From NCBI GenBank assembly GCA_964449565.1, contig CAYUZB010000003.1:1-64000 (forward strand): a stretch of DNA of 64,000 bases, read 5' to 3'. This DNA comes from Granulosicoccus sp964449565 (GTDB taxonomy: Bacteria; Pseudomonadota; Gammaproteobacteria; Granulosicoccales; Granulosicoccaceae). How positions within the stretch are numbered: position 1 is the first letter of the stretch; each line of letters begins with the position of its first letter. A program made the position numbers and the translations under genes. Of this stretch, positions 1 to 8,488 are shown piece by piece. The notes beneath the pieces are model-generated. The model ran no database searches. It saw nothing but the letters and a program-made list of their open reading frames with translations, and had not been told where the DNA came from.

Positions 1-963
1 CGGTGAAGCAGGCGTCGACAGCACCAGTGAGATACCGAACAGCGTCATACCAAAGATGCCAAACGGCACGAGGCCAATCTCGATACGACCATGGGACAGG
101 CGCTCACATAATATGGACCCTACTGCAATGCCGATGGAGAAAGTCGCGAGAAGTACGGTAAAAACATCAACACTGCCACCGAGCACATCGCGGGCATACA
201 CCGGAAACTGCGCAAGGTAAGTAGCACCGAGCAACCAGAACCAGGAAATCGCCAGGATGGATTGGAAGACCACTCGACTCTGCGCCGTATCACGCACCAG
301 TTTCCATGTCTCAGAGATCGGATTGAAGCGCAAGACAAGTTCTGGATCGTTAGCCGCAGCTTTTGGAATTCCTCGGCTGATAAGGTAACCAATAATAGCG
401 ACAGCCAAAATGGCTATACAGACCAGCATTACACTGCCATCAGGCGCTTTGGCGATTAGCTGTGTGCCCGCGATCGTGCCAATCAAAATCGCGAGAAAGG
501 TACCGAGTTCTACCAGACCATTGCCACCGACCAGCTCTGACTCGCTCAGATGTTGCGGCAAGATGCCGTACTTGATCGGGCCAAAAAAGGCGGACTGTGT
601 GCCCATCAGAAACAATACGGCAATGAGCATTGGTACGCTTTGTAGCCAGAAAGCGGCCGCACCAAAGGCCATGATGACGATCTCCGCCAGCTTGATGCGC
701 CGGATCAACATCGATTTTTCGAATTTGTCAGCCAGTTGTCCACAGAACGCGGAAAACAGAAAAAACGGCAATATGAAGAGACCCGCAGAGAGGTTTATCA
801 ACAGACCGTCGTTCCCGCTGCTGCTGCTGATTGCCGAAAACGCGATGAGTGCGACCAAGGCATTCTTGTAGACGTTATCGTTGAATGCACTCAGTAGCTG
901 AGTGAGGAAATACGGTGCGAAGCGGCGCTTTCTAAGAAGATCAAACTGAGTTTCGTGTGCCAT
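1..963 (-). CDS. MFS transporter, N-terminal part (runs off the window)
   Basis: The frame is open for 321 codons from an ATG at 961-963 down to the first base of the window, so the C-terminal part is missing. The product is a multi-span membrane protein of the major facilitator superfamily. Its start (MAHETQFDLLRKRRFAPYFL, then TQLLSAFNDNVYKNALV) is the hallmark of the LplT-like branch, which in many bacteria is fused to, or adjacent to, a lysophospholipid acyltransferase and acyl-ACP synthetase. An xGQLADKFEK loop lies between predicted helices 2 and 3, as is usual for MFS proteins. The likely role is movement of lysophospholipid or a related substrate at the inner membrane. Whether an acyltransferase domain follows cannot be seen here. 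Family membership is well supported; the substrate is inferred. Confidence 0.8.
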   Translation of the reverse strand, partial: MAHETQFDLLRKRRFAPYFLTQLLSAFNDNVYKNALVALIAFSAISSSSGNDGLLINLSAGLFILPFFLFSAFCGQLADKFEKSMLIRRIKLAEIVIMAFGAAAFWLQSVPMLIAVLFLMGTQSAFFGPIKYGILPQHLSESELVGGNGLVELGTFLAILIGTIAGTQLIAKAPDGSVMLVCIAILAVAIIGYLISRGIPKAAANDPELVLRFNPISETWKLVRDTAQSRVVFQSILAISWFWLLGATYLAQFPVYARDVLGGSVDVFTVLLATFSIGIAVGSILCERLSHGRIEIGLVPFGIFGMTLFGISLVLSTPASP

Positions 964-1088
964 GACCACAAGCATAGACGGCTTGTGACAAAGCATCGTT
1001 CAAGGGTTGGGACGCAACGCAGGCGACATCCGACCGAAGACAGGCCTTGGCTCAAGGGTGGGCCCGTTGAAGGCCCAAACGTAAAATT

Positions 1089-1298
1089 TTACAGAGCAGC
1101 GACCTCAGAGGCCTGCCAACCCTTGTCACCGCGAGTCGCGACAAATTCAACCTTCTGGCCTTCGTTCAGCGAACGATAGCCTTCACCGACGATAACGCGG
1201 TAATGCACAAAAACATCTTCACCTTCGGGACTAATGATGAACCCATAGCCCTTGGCGTTATCGAACCATTTAACGGTGCCTTGTTTGCGATCAGACAT
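1089..1298 (-). CDS. Cold-shock domain protein (CspA family)
   Basis: A 69-residue single cold-shock domain, the normal length for the family. It starts GTVKWFDNAKGYGFI, containing the RNP1 core (KGYGFI), followed by RNP2-type VFVHY and the C-terminal motif GxKVEFVATRGDKGWQASEV. These aromatic residues bind single-stranded RNA or DNA, so the protein probably acts as a cytoplasmic RNA chaperone. It is monocistronic and lies between the MFS gene and pepN, all on the same strand. The 190-base stretch upstream is long enough for the leader typical of csp genes, but I could not identify a cold-shock box with confidence. Which csp paralogue it represents, and whether it is cold-induced, cannot be told. 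Confidence 0.93.
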   Translation of the reverse strand: MSDRKQGTVKWFDNAKGYGFIISPEGEDVFVHYRVIVGEGYRSLNEGQKVEFVATRGDKGWQASEVAAL

Positions 1299-1491
1299 GT
1301 AAAACTCCAGTGTGTAGTCGCGAAATATCCCCTACCACTCAGCCGGGTTTTCGGAAAAGGAAACTAGCATGCACTGGCCCATAAGCCGATGGGCGCATAG
1401 CGGTTGCCACTGTTGTTTACACTTAGGAATCGTTTGTTCACAATTCAGTTGCCAGTCCAGCTACCCGACCAGTATTTGAATCCCCGCCGTG

Positions 1492-4125
1492 TCAAATACT
1501 TTTACTGGCCAACTCATAGACATCTGGAGAGAGATTATCGGCCTCCAGAACCCGTTCCAGCTGGGCGCGCATACCCTGCTGGTAGTGTTCCGCGTAGCGT
1601 CGCCACGAACTCAAAGGGCTTAACAAACCCGCGGCGATTTGGGGATTACGCTTGTCGAGCGCAAGCACATAGTCGGCAAGGATGGTATATCCCTGCCCGC
1701 TTCTCTCATGGAAACCACGGGTATTACCCATCGCAAAACTCCCGAGCAAGGAACGCAGACGATTTGGATTAGCCAAATCGAAGTCTTTGTGCTGAGACAA
1801 TTTCCTGACATCTTCGATGATTGAGACTCGCCGCGACAAGGCCTGCAAGGCAAACCACTTGTCAATAACCAACTTGTTATTCGCCCAGCGTGAATGAAAT
1901 TGCGACAGGCATTGCCTGCGCTCGTCAGTATCGGTGTGACACAGAGCCGCAAGCGCCGCGACACTGTCAGTCATATTGTCGGCTTGTTTGAAGTGTTTTA
2001 GCGCCGTACCTAGCCAAATTTCTTCATCAAGACTACTGAGAAGACCCAGAGCCGCATTGCCAAGTCGGCGTTGTCCCATCGCGCTGAAACTCCGATCATT
2101 ACCTGCCGTCTGCTGCGCAGATTCGATCAGACGTACAAGTGTTTGATCATGCGCCCCGGCGATTTTTTGAATGACCCGCGTACGAGCATCATCAAGCGCG
2201 ATGATATCCACCCGTTCATGCTGCTCGGCCAAGGTGAGCGTTGAAGGAAGAGTCAGAAACTCGGCGACAAAATCTGCTTCGAGTGACGCTTCGTTCAGAA
2301 CACTGGCAATCACCTCGACCAAGACATCACTACCCGAATCACATCCCGTGTTGGCGCCGGCGTTCCCGTTGGATTCCTGGTACTCAAGCGCAATGCTCTT
2401 TTGCACGAGTCGTTGCACCGCTTCCCAACGATTGAATCCATCGGTGTCATTTGCTGCCAGAAATGCCAGATCTTCATCCGAGACGGTATGTACCAGCTTG
2501 ACGGGCGCCGAGAACATGCGCAGTGCGGACAGGACAGGCTTATCGCTCAGCTTGTCGAAGGCAAACGCCTGTTCTTTTTTGGTCACATGCAACACGGTTT
2601 CGCTACCGTCTTCCGGTATGACCGTTTTTCCCGTCCGATCAAACAAGGCGATCCGTAGCGGGATATGCAATGCTGGCTTGTCTGTCTGTCCCGGCGTATC
2701 CGGAACACTTTGCCTGACAGTCAGAACATAGCGCCCGGTGGACTCGTCAAATTGTTCGTCAAGCTCGACAACGGGTGTTCCGGCTGTTGCATACCAACGT
2801 CTGAAAATATCTAGATCAAGCTCAGTGACCGACTGCATCGCATCGACGAAGTCATCACAGGTAGCCGCAGTCCCATCGTGCCGTTGAAAATACACATCCA
2901 TGCCAAGGCGCCATTGCTCAGGACCCAGTAGGGTGTGCAGCATGCGAATAACCTCAGCACCCTTTTCATATACGGTAACCGTGTAGAAATTATTGATTTC
3001 GATATAACTGTCCGGGCGAATCGGATGAGCCATCGGACCAGCATCTTCAGCAAATTGCCTGGCGCGCAACAGCCGAACATCCTCGATACGCTTGATCGTG
3101 GCCGAGTGCATGTCCGCTGAAAAACACTGATCACGAAATACCGTCAAGCCCTCCTTGAGACTTAACTGAAACCAGTCTCGACAGGTCACACGGTTACCTG
3201 TCCAGTTGTGAAAGTATTCATGTGCAACTACTGACTCGACACCCAGAAAATCCGAATCCGTGGCGGTTTCACTGTCAGCTAGAACATACTTGGAATTGAA
3301 AACATTAAGCCCCTTGTTTTCCATCGCTCCCATGTTGAAGTCATCAACGGCGACGATCATGAACAGATCAAGATCGTATTCAAGTCCATAGACTTGCTCA
3401 TCCCAGCGCATGGAATTCTTCAACGATGCCATCGCAAAATCACAGCGATCGATATTGTGCGATTCAACCAGGATCTGCAAAGTGACTTCTCGCCCCGACA
3501 CGGTTGTGAATCTGTCTTCAATACTTGCCAGATCACCGGCGACCAGTGCAAACAGGTAACTGGGCTTCGGATGCGGATCATGCCAGTGCGCCCGATGTCT
3601 GCCTTTGTCATCACCGGCAATGGCTGCCGGCCCGGAGATCGGATTGCCGTTGGACAACAGGACCGGACAGCTGCCTGGATCAGCATCGATGGTTACATCA
3701 AAAACCGACAAAACATCAGGTCGATCCAAAAACCAGGTGATCTTGCGAAAACCTTCGGCTTCACACTGAGTGCAATAGATGCCACTCGAGCGATACAGCC
3801 CCTCCAGTGCCGTATTGGCATCTGGATTGACGATGCAGATTGTCGTCACAACACAATGTGAAGGAAGCTCATGAATCTGCAGATGTAGATCGGTAAGTTC
3901 GTACTGTTCGGATGTCAGTGCTCGATCATCAAGCAATACTGCTTCGAGCTGCAGGCCGACACCATCGAGAATCAACGCTTCTTTACGCTGTTGCACCAGA
4001 TGCAGGCGGGCAGTAATTCGTGTCGCAACCGGATCGAGTTCAACGTGCAACTCGGTACGCGGTATTAGCCAGGCAGGTGCTTGATAATGCTCGCGGTGGA
4101 TCGTGACAGGGGTATCGGTTCTCAT
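1492..4125 (-). CDS. pepN: Aminopeptidase N (M1 zinc metallopeptidase)
   Basis: An 877-residue cytoplasmic M1 aminopeptidase that removes N-terminal residues from peptides in the late steps of protein turnover. The substrate-anchoring GAMEN motif is at residues 266-270. The zinc site is HEYFH (H302, E303, H306), with the third ligand E325 in LKEG, giving the classical HExxHx18E spacing. The helical C-terminal domain of the family is complete and the total length matches enterobacterial PepN (about 870 residues). The start ATG at 4123-4125 gives the expected short N-terminal lead-in (MRTDTPVTIHREHYQAP). The gene stands alone, divergent from the metalloprotease-like gene that starts at 4256. 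Nothing appears truncated. Confidence 0.97.
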   Translation of the reverse strand: MRTDTPVTIHREHYQAPAWLIPRTELHVELDPVATRITARLHLVQQRKEALILDGVGLQLEAVLLDDRALTSEQYELTDLHLQIHELPSHCVVTTICIVNPDANTALEGLYRSSGIYCTQCEAEGFRKITWFLDRPDVLSVFDVTIDADPGSCPVLLSNGNPISGPAAIAGDDKGRHRAHWHDPHPKPSYLFALVAGDLASIEDRFTTVSGREVTLQILVESHNIDRCDFAMASLKNSMRWDEQVYGLEYDLDLFMIVAVDDFNMGAMENKGLNVFNSKYVLADSETATDSDFLGVESVVAHEYFHNWTGNRVTCRDWFQLSLKEGLTVFRDQCFSADMHSATIKRIEDVRLLRARQFAEDAGPMAHPIRPDSYIEINNFYTVTVYEKGAEVIRMLHTLLGPEQWRLGMDVYFQRHDGTAATCDDFVDAMQSVTELDLDIFRRWYATAGTPVVELDEQFDESTGRYVLTVRQSVPDTPGQTDKPALHIPLRIALFDRTGKTVIPEDGSETVLHVTKKEQAFAFDKLSDKPVLSALRMFSAPVKLVHTVSDEDLAFLAANDTDGFNRWEAVQRLVQKSIALEYQESNGNAGANTGCDSGSDVLVEVIASVLNEASLEADFVAEFLTLPSTLTLAEQHERVDIIALDDARTRVIQKIAGAHDQTLVRLIESAQQTAGNDRSFSAMGQRRLGNAALGLLSSLDEEIWLGTALKHFKQADNMTDSVAALAALCHTDTDERRQCLSQFHSRWANNKLVIDKWFALQALSRRVSIIEDVRKLSQHKDFDLANPNRLRSLLGSFAMGNTRGFHERSGQGYTILADYVLALDKRNPQIAAGLLSPLSSWRRYAEHYQQGMRAQLERVLEADNLSPDVYELASKSI

Positions 4126-4255
4126 GATTTTGTGAACTCGGGTTGAACGCGAATAAGTGGTATGAGACAGGTTGCTCCGTCACGCATCAGCACCCTCAAG
4201 AGAGCTCTTCTGATACCGAAAACAGACCAAAGGATACTTTAGGTCACGTCGCTGC

Positions 4256-5035
4256 ATGCGTCTTCCCAGTTTTACTCATATTCGAATCACATTGCTACTA
4301 ACAGTATTATTGGTTGCAGGCCTCGTATCAGCCCATCAGTATGTGTACTCGCGCAATTGGAACCAGACACTCAACGTGACCGTCTTTCCGTTGAACGCGG
4401 ATGGCCACCTGGCAACTGATCGTTACATTCGCACACTAAGCGATGAGACTTTTTCAGACATAAACCACTGGGGTGTCAGAGAGGCCGAGCGACACAATCT
4501 CGCTTTGAAGGCACCGTTTGACGTGAAGCTCGGTGAACAGATCAAGAAGCTGCCTCCCACGTTTCCGAATAACGCCAATGCGGTCGATGTGCTTTTCTGG
4601 GGGTTACGTTTTCGTTGGTGGGCTTGGCGCAACACGCCCGATGACGACAAAGGCCTGACCCGAGTTCGTATGTTCGTCATGTATCACGAAGGCGAAGATG
4701 ACAGACCACTCGCCCATTCCCTTGGCATGCAAAAGGGTTTGATGGGACTTGTTCACGCATTCGCCCGACCCCGACAAACAGCGCAGAACAATATCGTGGT
4801 CGCTCATGAATTACTGCATACGGTCGGTGCATTCGACAAGTATGAAGCCTACGGCAACCCGGCCTATCCCTACGGATTCGCGAATCCGAATCGCCAACCG
4901 CTCTTTCCACAACGAAAAGCGGAAGTCATGGCCGGACGCATTCCAACCTCCCGGTATTCCTCCTATATGGCCGAAAGTCTTCGCAGCGTCATGATCAATG
5001 ACTTCACAGCAAGTGAGATCAACTGGATAGAATGA
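4256..5035 (+). CDS. Membrane-anchored protein with a metzincin-like zinc motif, function unknown
   Basis: A 259-residue protein with one N-terminal hydrophobic segment (about residues 10-26), so it is either exported or anchored with its bulk in the periplasm. At residues 184-194 it has HELLHTVGAFD, which fits HExxHxxGxxD: two histidines and an aspartate as zinc ligands with Glu185 as catalytic base. This is the arrangement of metzincin-like peptidases in which Asp replaces the third His. The motif is followed by KYEAYGNPAYPYG and a possible Met-turn (M225 or M238). I do not recognise a named family. It is followed after 6 bases by the PGPGW membrane protein and then by envC, so it may be co-transcribed with cell-envelope genes. 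Peptidase activity is inferred from the motif alone. Confidence 0.6.
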   Translation: MRLPSFTHIRITLLLTVLLVAGLVSAHQYVYSRNWNQTLNVTVFPLNADGHLATDRYIRTLSDETFSDINHWGVREAERHNLALKAPFDVKLGEQIKKLPPTFPNNANAVDVLFWGLRFRWWAWRNTPDDDKGLTRVRMFVMYHEGEDDRPLAHSLGMQKGLMGLVHAFARPRQTAQNNIVVAHELLHTVGAFDKYEAYGNPAYPYGFANPNRQPLFPQRKAEVMAGRIPTSRYSSYMAESLRSVMINDFTASEINWIE

Positions 5036-5041
5036 GCTAAG

Positions 5042-5536
5042 GTGCCGCGACTGCGCTTGCCTGCCCTGTTCAAATTCCGACGATTCCCCACCTTGCAAAC
5101 CTTGCTCTCTTTACTGGCCGAAAACCGCAGTTTGCTCGTGGGCATCAGCGTGGCGTCCATCTTTTTACTCACCATGACCGTGGTGGCAACCCCTTGGCTA
5201 TTGTCACGCCTGCCTGCTAACTATTTTTGCCAGGACCCACAAAAGACCTATGGCACTGGCCCCCTGCGTTGGCTCTGGCATGGCGTGCTCAATATTCTCG
5301 GCACCCTCGTGCTGCTAATCGGCATCGCGATGATGTTCACACCGGGGCCAGGACTCGTCGTCATGCTGGCTGGGCTGTCGCTGATTCGCCTGCCGATAAA
5401 GCACCGTCTGATCCGGGCCGTCGCGGCAAGGCCAGGTATTTTCGACATGATGAACCAGCTTCGCGCGCGTCGTCAGCGGCCCCCATTTACCCAACCTGTC
5501 ACAAGAAAAAGCAACGGGCAGGAATCGACGAGCTAA
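5042..5536 (+). CDS. PGPGW-family integral membrane protein
   Basis: A 164-residue protein with two hydrophobic segments around residues 31-55 and 80-116. The second contains TPGPGLVVMLAGLSLI (PGPG at residues 101-104), the core of the putative transmembrane PGPGW family (here Leu replaces the Trp). The N-terminus and the C-terminal tail are strongly basic and presumably cytoplasmic. The function of the family is unknown. The start is a GTG only 6 bases after the stop of the preceding gene, and the stop at 5536 is 9 bases before envC, so the three genes probably form one transcription unit. The tail after residue 140 (RARRQRPP, then TRKSNGQESTS) looks disordered. Confidence 0.7.
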   Translation: MPRLRLPALFKFRRFPTLQTLLSLLAENRSLLVGISVASIFLLTMTVVATPWLLSRLPANYFCQDPQKTYGTGPLRWLWHGVLNILGTLVLLIGIAMMFTPGPGLVVMLAGLSLIRLPIKHRLIRAVAARPGIFDMMNQLRARRQRPPFTQPVTRKSNGQESTS

Positions 5537-5545
5537 ACTTGCACT

Positions 5546-6706
5546 ATGGCTCTGGTTCGTGTGGTACTTACTGTCGGATTTCTCCTTGCTGCAGGCTTGG
5601 CGGGTGGCGACGAGCCAAAAACAATAGATTCTGTCGAGGCCGAGATTCAAGCGACAAACAAACGCTTGCAGGCACTCGACCAGGAAATAGCGGAAAACCG
5701 TTCCCTGAAGACATCCCTGGAGCAAGCAGTGCAAGCGGTGGAGTCTCGTGTCAGCGATCGCGAGCATCGTATTCGCGGACTCGACAAGGACATCGACAAA
5801 TATTCCCTGAAGCTCGACAAGCTTGAACTTCAAGTACAAGACGCACAGCGCTCGGTGGCTTTGCGCAAGGAGCGACTCGCACGTTCGATCCGACGCTCGC
5901 AGCAGCTCGGCACTGGCAGCGGCCTGAAGGTTCTTTTGCAACATGACAATCCGGCGCTCGCTGATCGCCTCGGCGTCTACACGGACTACTTTTTAAGGGC
6001 TCAGAATGCGTCCATCGAAGCGGAGATCGCAGCGCTGCAAAAGATTGACGCGGCAAAACAGACGGCTTTGAAAGACCGAAACTGGCTCAATCACATCAAG
6101 CGCAAGGCATCCGGACAATACGAGAACTACCGCACGCAGCAGAAACAGAAGCTCGAAAGTCTCGACAAGGTCGAAAAACAGATAACCGAGAAAAATCGCT
6201 CGGTAGCCACCCTGAAAGCCGATCAGGCCCGGTTGTCAGCGTTGATGGAGGAGCTGAAAGCGCTGGCTATAGCCCAATCGGGTTACTTCGAGTCAGGCAA
6301 GGGCAATTACCTGTTACCTGTCAGCGGCACCATCAAGGCCCGCTTCGGGGACGTTAAATCGGTCGGCAGACTGCACTGGAACGGGCTTTTCGTGGCCGCT
6401 CCGGTTGGACGCCCCGTCAAGGCCGTGGCGGACGGCGAGGTCGTTTATAGCGACTGGTTGCAAGGATTCGGAATGTTAGTCATTCTGGACCACGGGGACG
6501 ACTACATGACCCTGTATGGTGGGAATCGTGATGTGATCGTGGCTGATGGAACCTGGATAGATGCGGGTGCGACTATTGCAACTGTAGGTGATTCTGGCGG
6601 TCAGACAGATAGTGGTGTTTATTTTGAAGTCCGTCACAACGCAAAACCGGTGGATCCGGAACAGTGGATTAACACTGATAACCGGCTCCAGAGTGCCAAG
6701 AATTAG
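5546..6706 (+). CDS. envC: EnvC-like murein hydrolase activator (degenerate LytM/M23 domain)
   Basis: A 386-residue exported protein. A signal peptide (MALVRVVLTVGFLLAAGLAG) is followed by a long coiled coil (about residues 25-250, rich in heptads such as LDKDIDKYSLKLDKLELQVQ) and a C-terminal LytM-type domain (about 265-380). In active M23 peptidases this domain has an HxxxD metal site and an HxH motif. Here the first reads LHWNGLFVAAP, without the Asp, and the last is VYFEVRH. Loss of zinc ligands is typical of EnvC, which does not cut murein itself but activates periplasmic amidases (AmiA/AmiB type) at the division site. No amidase gene is in the window. The gene is followed by ctpA, a common gammaproteobacterial order. 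Confidence 0.85.
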   Translation: MALVRVVLTVGFLLAAGLAGGDEPKTIDSVEAEIQATNKRLQALDQEIAENRSLKTSLEQAVQAVESRVSDREHRIRGLDKDIDKYSLKLDKLELQVQDAQRSVALRKERLARSIRRSQQLGTGSGLKVLLQHDNPALADRLGVYTDYFLRAQNASIEAEIAALQKIDAAKQTALKDRNWLNHIKRKASGQYENYRTQQKQKLESLDKVEKQITEKNRSVATLKADQARLSALMEELKALAIAQSGYFESGKGNYLLPVSGTIKARFGDVKSVGRLHWNGLFVAAPVGRPVKAVADGEVVYSDWLQGFGMLVILDHGDDYMTLYGGNRDVIVADGTWIDAGATIATVGDSGGQTDSGVYFEVRHNAKPVDPEQWINTDNRLQSAKN

Positions 6707-6783
6707 TGGTAACTGGCCGAAAACAGCTAGACTGACTCAAGCAATTTGACGACGGGACAGATCCCGCATCGGAGTAAAACTGC

Positions 6784-8109
6784 ATGACTGGAAAAAAACG
6801 ATCAGCCACACTGGTACTGCTAGGTGCCGTAGTCGGTGGCTCTCTGACCATCGGTCAAGGGGTGCTGGCCACCCGCACCGGCGGTCACGAACTGCCGCTC
6901 GAACAGATGCGCACGTTTACCGATGTGTTCAGCCGCATCAAGAACGATTACGTCGAAGAAGTCTCTGACGACGAATTGCTCGAATTTGCCATACGCGGAA
7001 TGCTCAATGGTCTCGATCCACATTCGGCCTATCTGAATACTGAGGAATTCAATGAGTTGCGTATCGGCACAACCGGTGAGTTTGGCGGTCTGGGCATTGA
7101 AGTCGGTATGGAAGACGGCTTCGTCAGAGTTGTTTCCCCGATAGACGATACCCCTGCGGCTCGTGCAGGCATGCAATCCGGTGACTTGATCATCCGACTG
7201 GATGACACGCCGGTCAAAGGCTTGTCGCTGAACGACGCGGTCAAGCTGATGCGTGGCAAGCCAGGCAGCAAGCTGCGTCTCACCGTCATTCGCGAAGGTG
7301 AAGATCGACCACTGACAATTGATATCAAGCGCGCCATCATCAAGGTCACCAGCGTACGCAATCGCATGCTGGACGATGATTACGGATACCTGCGAATCTC
7401 GAACTTCCAGACCAAGACCACGGCCGACATGCTCAAAGCCATCAAAAAGATGAAGAAGGAGTCTGGCGGCTCGCTCAAAGGCATGGTGCTTGATCTGCGT
7501 AACAACCCCGGCGGAGTTCTGTCAGGGGCGGTTGGTGTTTCCGATGCGTTCCTGAACGATGGCATGATCGTCTACACCGATGGCCGCGAGGATGATTCCA
7601 AGCTGCGCTACGATGCCACCAACGGTGACATTCTCGATGGTGCCCCCTTGGTCGTTCTGGTCAATGGCGGTTCAGCTTCAGCGTCAGAGATTGTCGCAGG
7701 TGCCATGCAGGATCACGGACGTGCCGTGGTACTCGGCACAAAGACATTTGGTAAAGGTTCAGTACAAACCATTCAGGATCTGCCTGCCGGGGGCGCTGTC
7801 AAACTAACGACATCACGCTATTACACCCCGAACGGTCGATCCATCCAGGCCTTGGGCATTGAACCTGATATCACGACGCAACCAGGTACCTGGACTCGCC
7901 CTGATGAAGATGGTGATGACTTCACGCCACTGACCGAATCCAGTCTGCGTGGCGCTTTAAGCAACACAGGTGAAGAAGAAGATGCTGACGCTACCGGCGA
8001 AGGCACTGAAGAAGATGGCGAGCAAGAAGACAGCCTTGTCTACGACGACTATCAGCTATACGAAGCACTGAATCTGCTCAAGGGTTTGAATATCCTGAGT
8101 CAGAAGTAA
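6784..8109 (+). CDS. ctpA: Carboxy-terminal processing protease CtpA (S41 family)
   Basis: A 441-residue protease of the periplasm or inner-membrane face that trims or degrades envelope proteins from their C-termini. An N-terminal signal or anchor (about residues 7-29) is followed by a helical segment, a PDZ domain (about 98-185, with GEFGGLGIEVG and AGMQSGD), and the S41 catalytic core. The serine lies in NGGSASASEIVAGA (about residues 295-306) and the general-base lysine in GTKTFGKGSVQT (about K324). The region after residue 380 is a highly acidic tail (Glu/Asp-rich, about 395-425), as seen in some CtpA proteins. The gene follows envC by 77 bases and is closed by a strong terminator at 8179-8205. 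Confidence 0.94.
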   Translation: MTGKKRSATLVLLGAVVGGSLTIGQGVLATRTGGHELPLEQMRTFTDVFSRIKNDYVEEVSDDELLEFAIRGMLNGLDPHSAYLNTEEFNELRIGTTGEFGGLGIEVGMEDGFVRVVSPIDDTPAARAGMQSGDLIIRLDDTPVKGLSLNDAVKLMRGKPGSKLRLTVIREGEDRPLTIDIKRAIIKVTSVRNRMLDDDYGYLRISNFQTKTTADMLKAIKKMKKESGGSLKGMVLDLRNNPGGVLSGAVGVSDAFLNDGMIVYTDGREDDSKLRYDATNGDILDGAPLVVLVNGGSASASEIVAGAMQDHGRAVVLGTKTFGKGSVQTIQDLPAGGAVKLTTSRYYTPNGRSIQALGIEPDITTQPGTWTRPDEDGDDFTPLTESSLRGALSNTGEEEDADATGEGTEEDGEQEDSLVYDDYQLYEALNLLKGLNILSQK

Positions 8110-8178
8110 AGGTGGCTTTGTACTGTGACTGAATAGTGTGCGTGCAGCGAGTGAAATGCTGCACAAGCGTGATACCGA

Positions 8179-8205
8179 ACGGCGCCACCAGGCGCCGTTT
8201 TTTTT
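8179..8205 (+). terminator. Rho-independent terminator after ctpA
   Basis: A perfect 8-bp GC-rich stem (ACGGCGCC / GGCGCCGT) with a four-base loop is followed directly by a run of eight T. It sits 70 bases after the ctpA stop and probably ends the transcript that begins upstream of the 4256 gene or of envC. Confidence 0.9.
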
Positions 8206-8488
8206 GCCGAGTCACAATCTTTTTCATTGCCGAGTCACAAACTTCGAGAACATACGAAGCTGTAAAGATTCTGCAAGATACCCGACAGCTTGACGCACGA
8301 TAGTAAGACTTGGGAGGCGTAGCAAGCGTGGCCCACCATAGAGACACCCTTAGGCTTTACTCCGATCAGTGCTCTCCACTCTGATCGGTTATAACTCGGC
8401 GCCCGTGTGGCGCCGTTTCCTATTTACCCCCATCGCGCTACCATGACGGCATGCATCATCAGATGCCAGTCAAACGACAGAGGGTTAT
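8206..8488 (+). other. Non-coding stretch with stem-loops; possible small RNA or leader of the alcohol dehydrogenase gene
   Basis: This 283-base stretch lies between the ctpA terminator and the next gene and has no credible reading frame. It contains a 14-base direct repeat (TTGCCGAGTCACAA) at about 8204-8217 and 8224-8240. A potential long-range stem follows (AAGCTGT near 8259 with ACAGCTT near 8286). Next is a perfect 8-bp hairpin (CCGATCAG / CTGATCGG) at 8362-8388, then a terminator-like hairpin at 8397-8418. A promoter plus a terminated transcript inside such a gap would fit a small RNA of about 150-200 nt; alternatively it is an attenuated leader for the gene at 8489. I could not match it to 6S, 4.5S, RNase P RNA, tmRNA or a known riboswitch. 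Confidence 0.3.
8397..8418 (+). terminator. Terminator-like hairpin upstream of the iron alcohol dehydrogenase
   Basis: A perfect 7-bp stem CGGCGCC / GGCGCCG with loop CGTGT is followed by TTT. It lies 70 bases before the start of the dehydrogenase and about 190 bases beyond the ctpA terminator, so it would have to end a separate short transcript or act as an attenuator. The T-run is short, hence moderate confidence. Confidence 0.5.

Noticed and set aside
2171..2731. A long open frame on the plus strand opposite pepN
   Set aside because: Basic, Ser/Arg-rich translation typical of the antisense of a real gene; pepN is certain in this interval.
8206..8420. 6S RNA, 4.5S RNA or tmRNA in the non-coding stretch after ctpA
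   Set aside because: None of the conserved sequences of these RNAs can be recognised, so the region is only described as structured.
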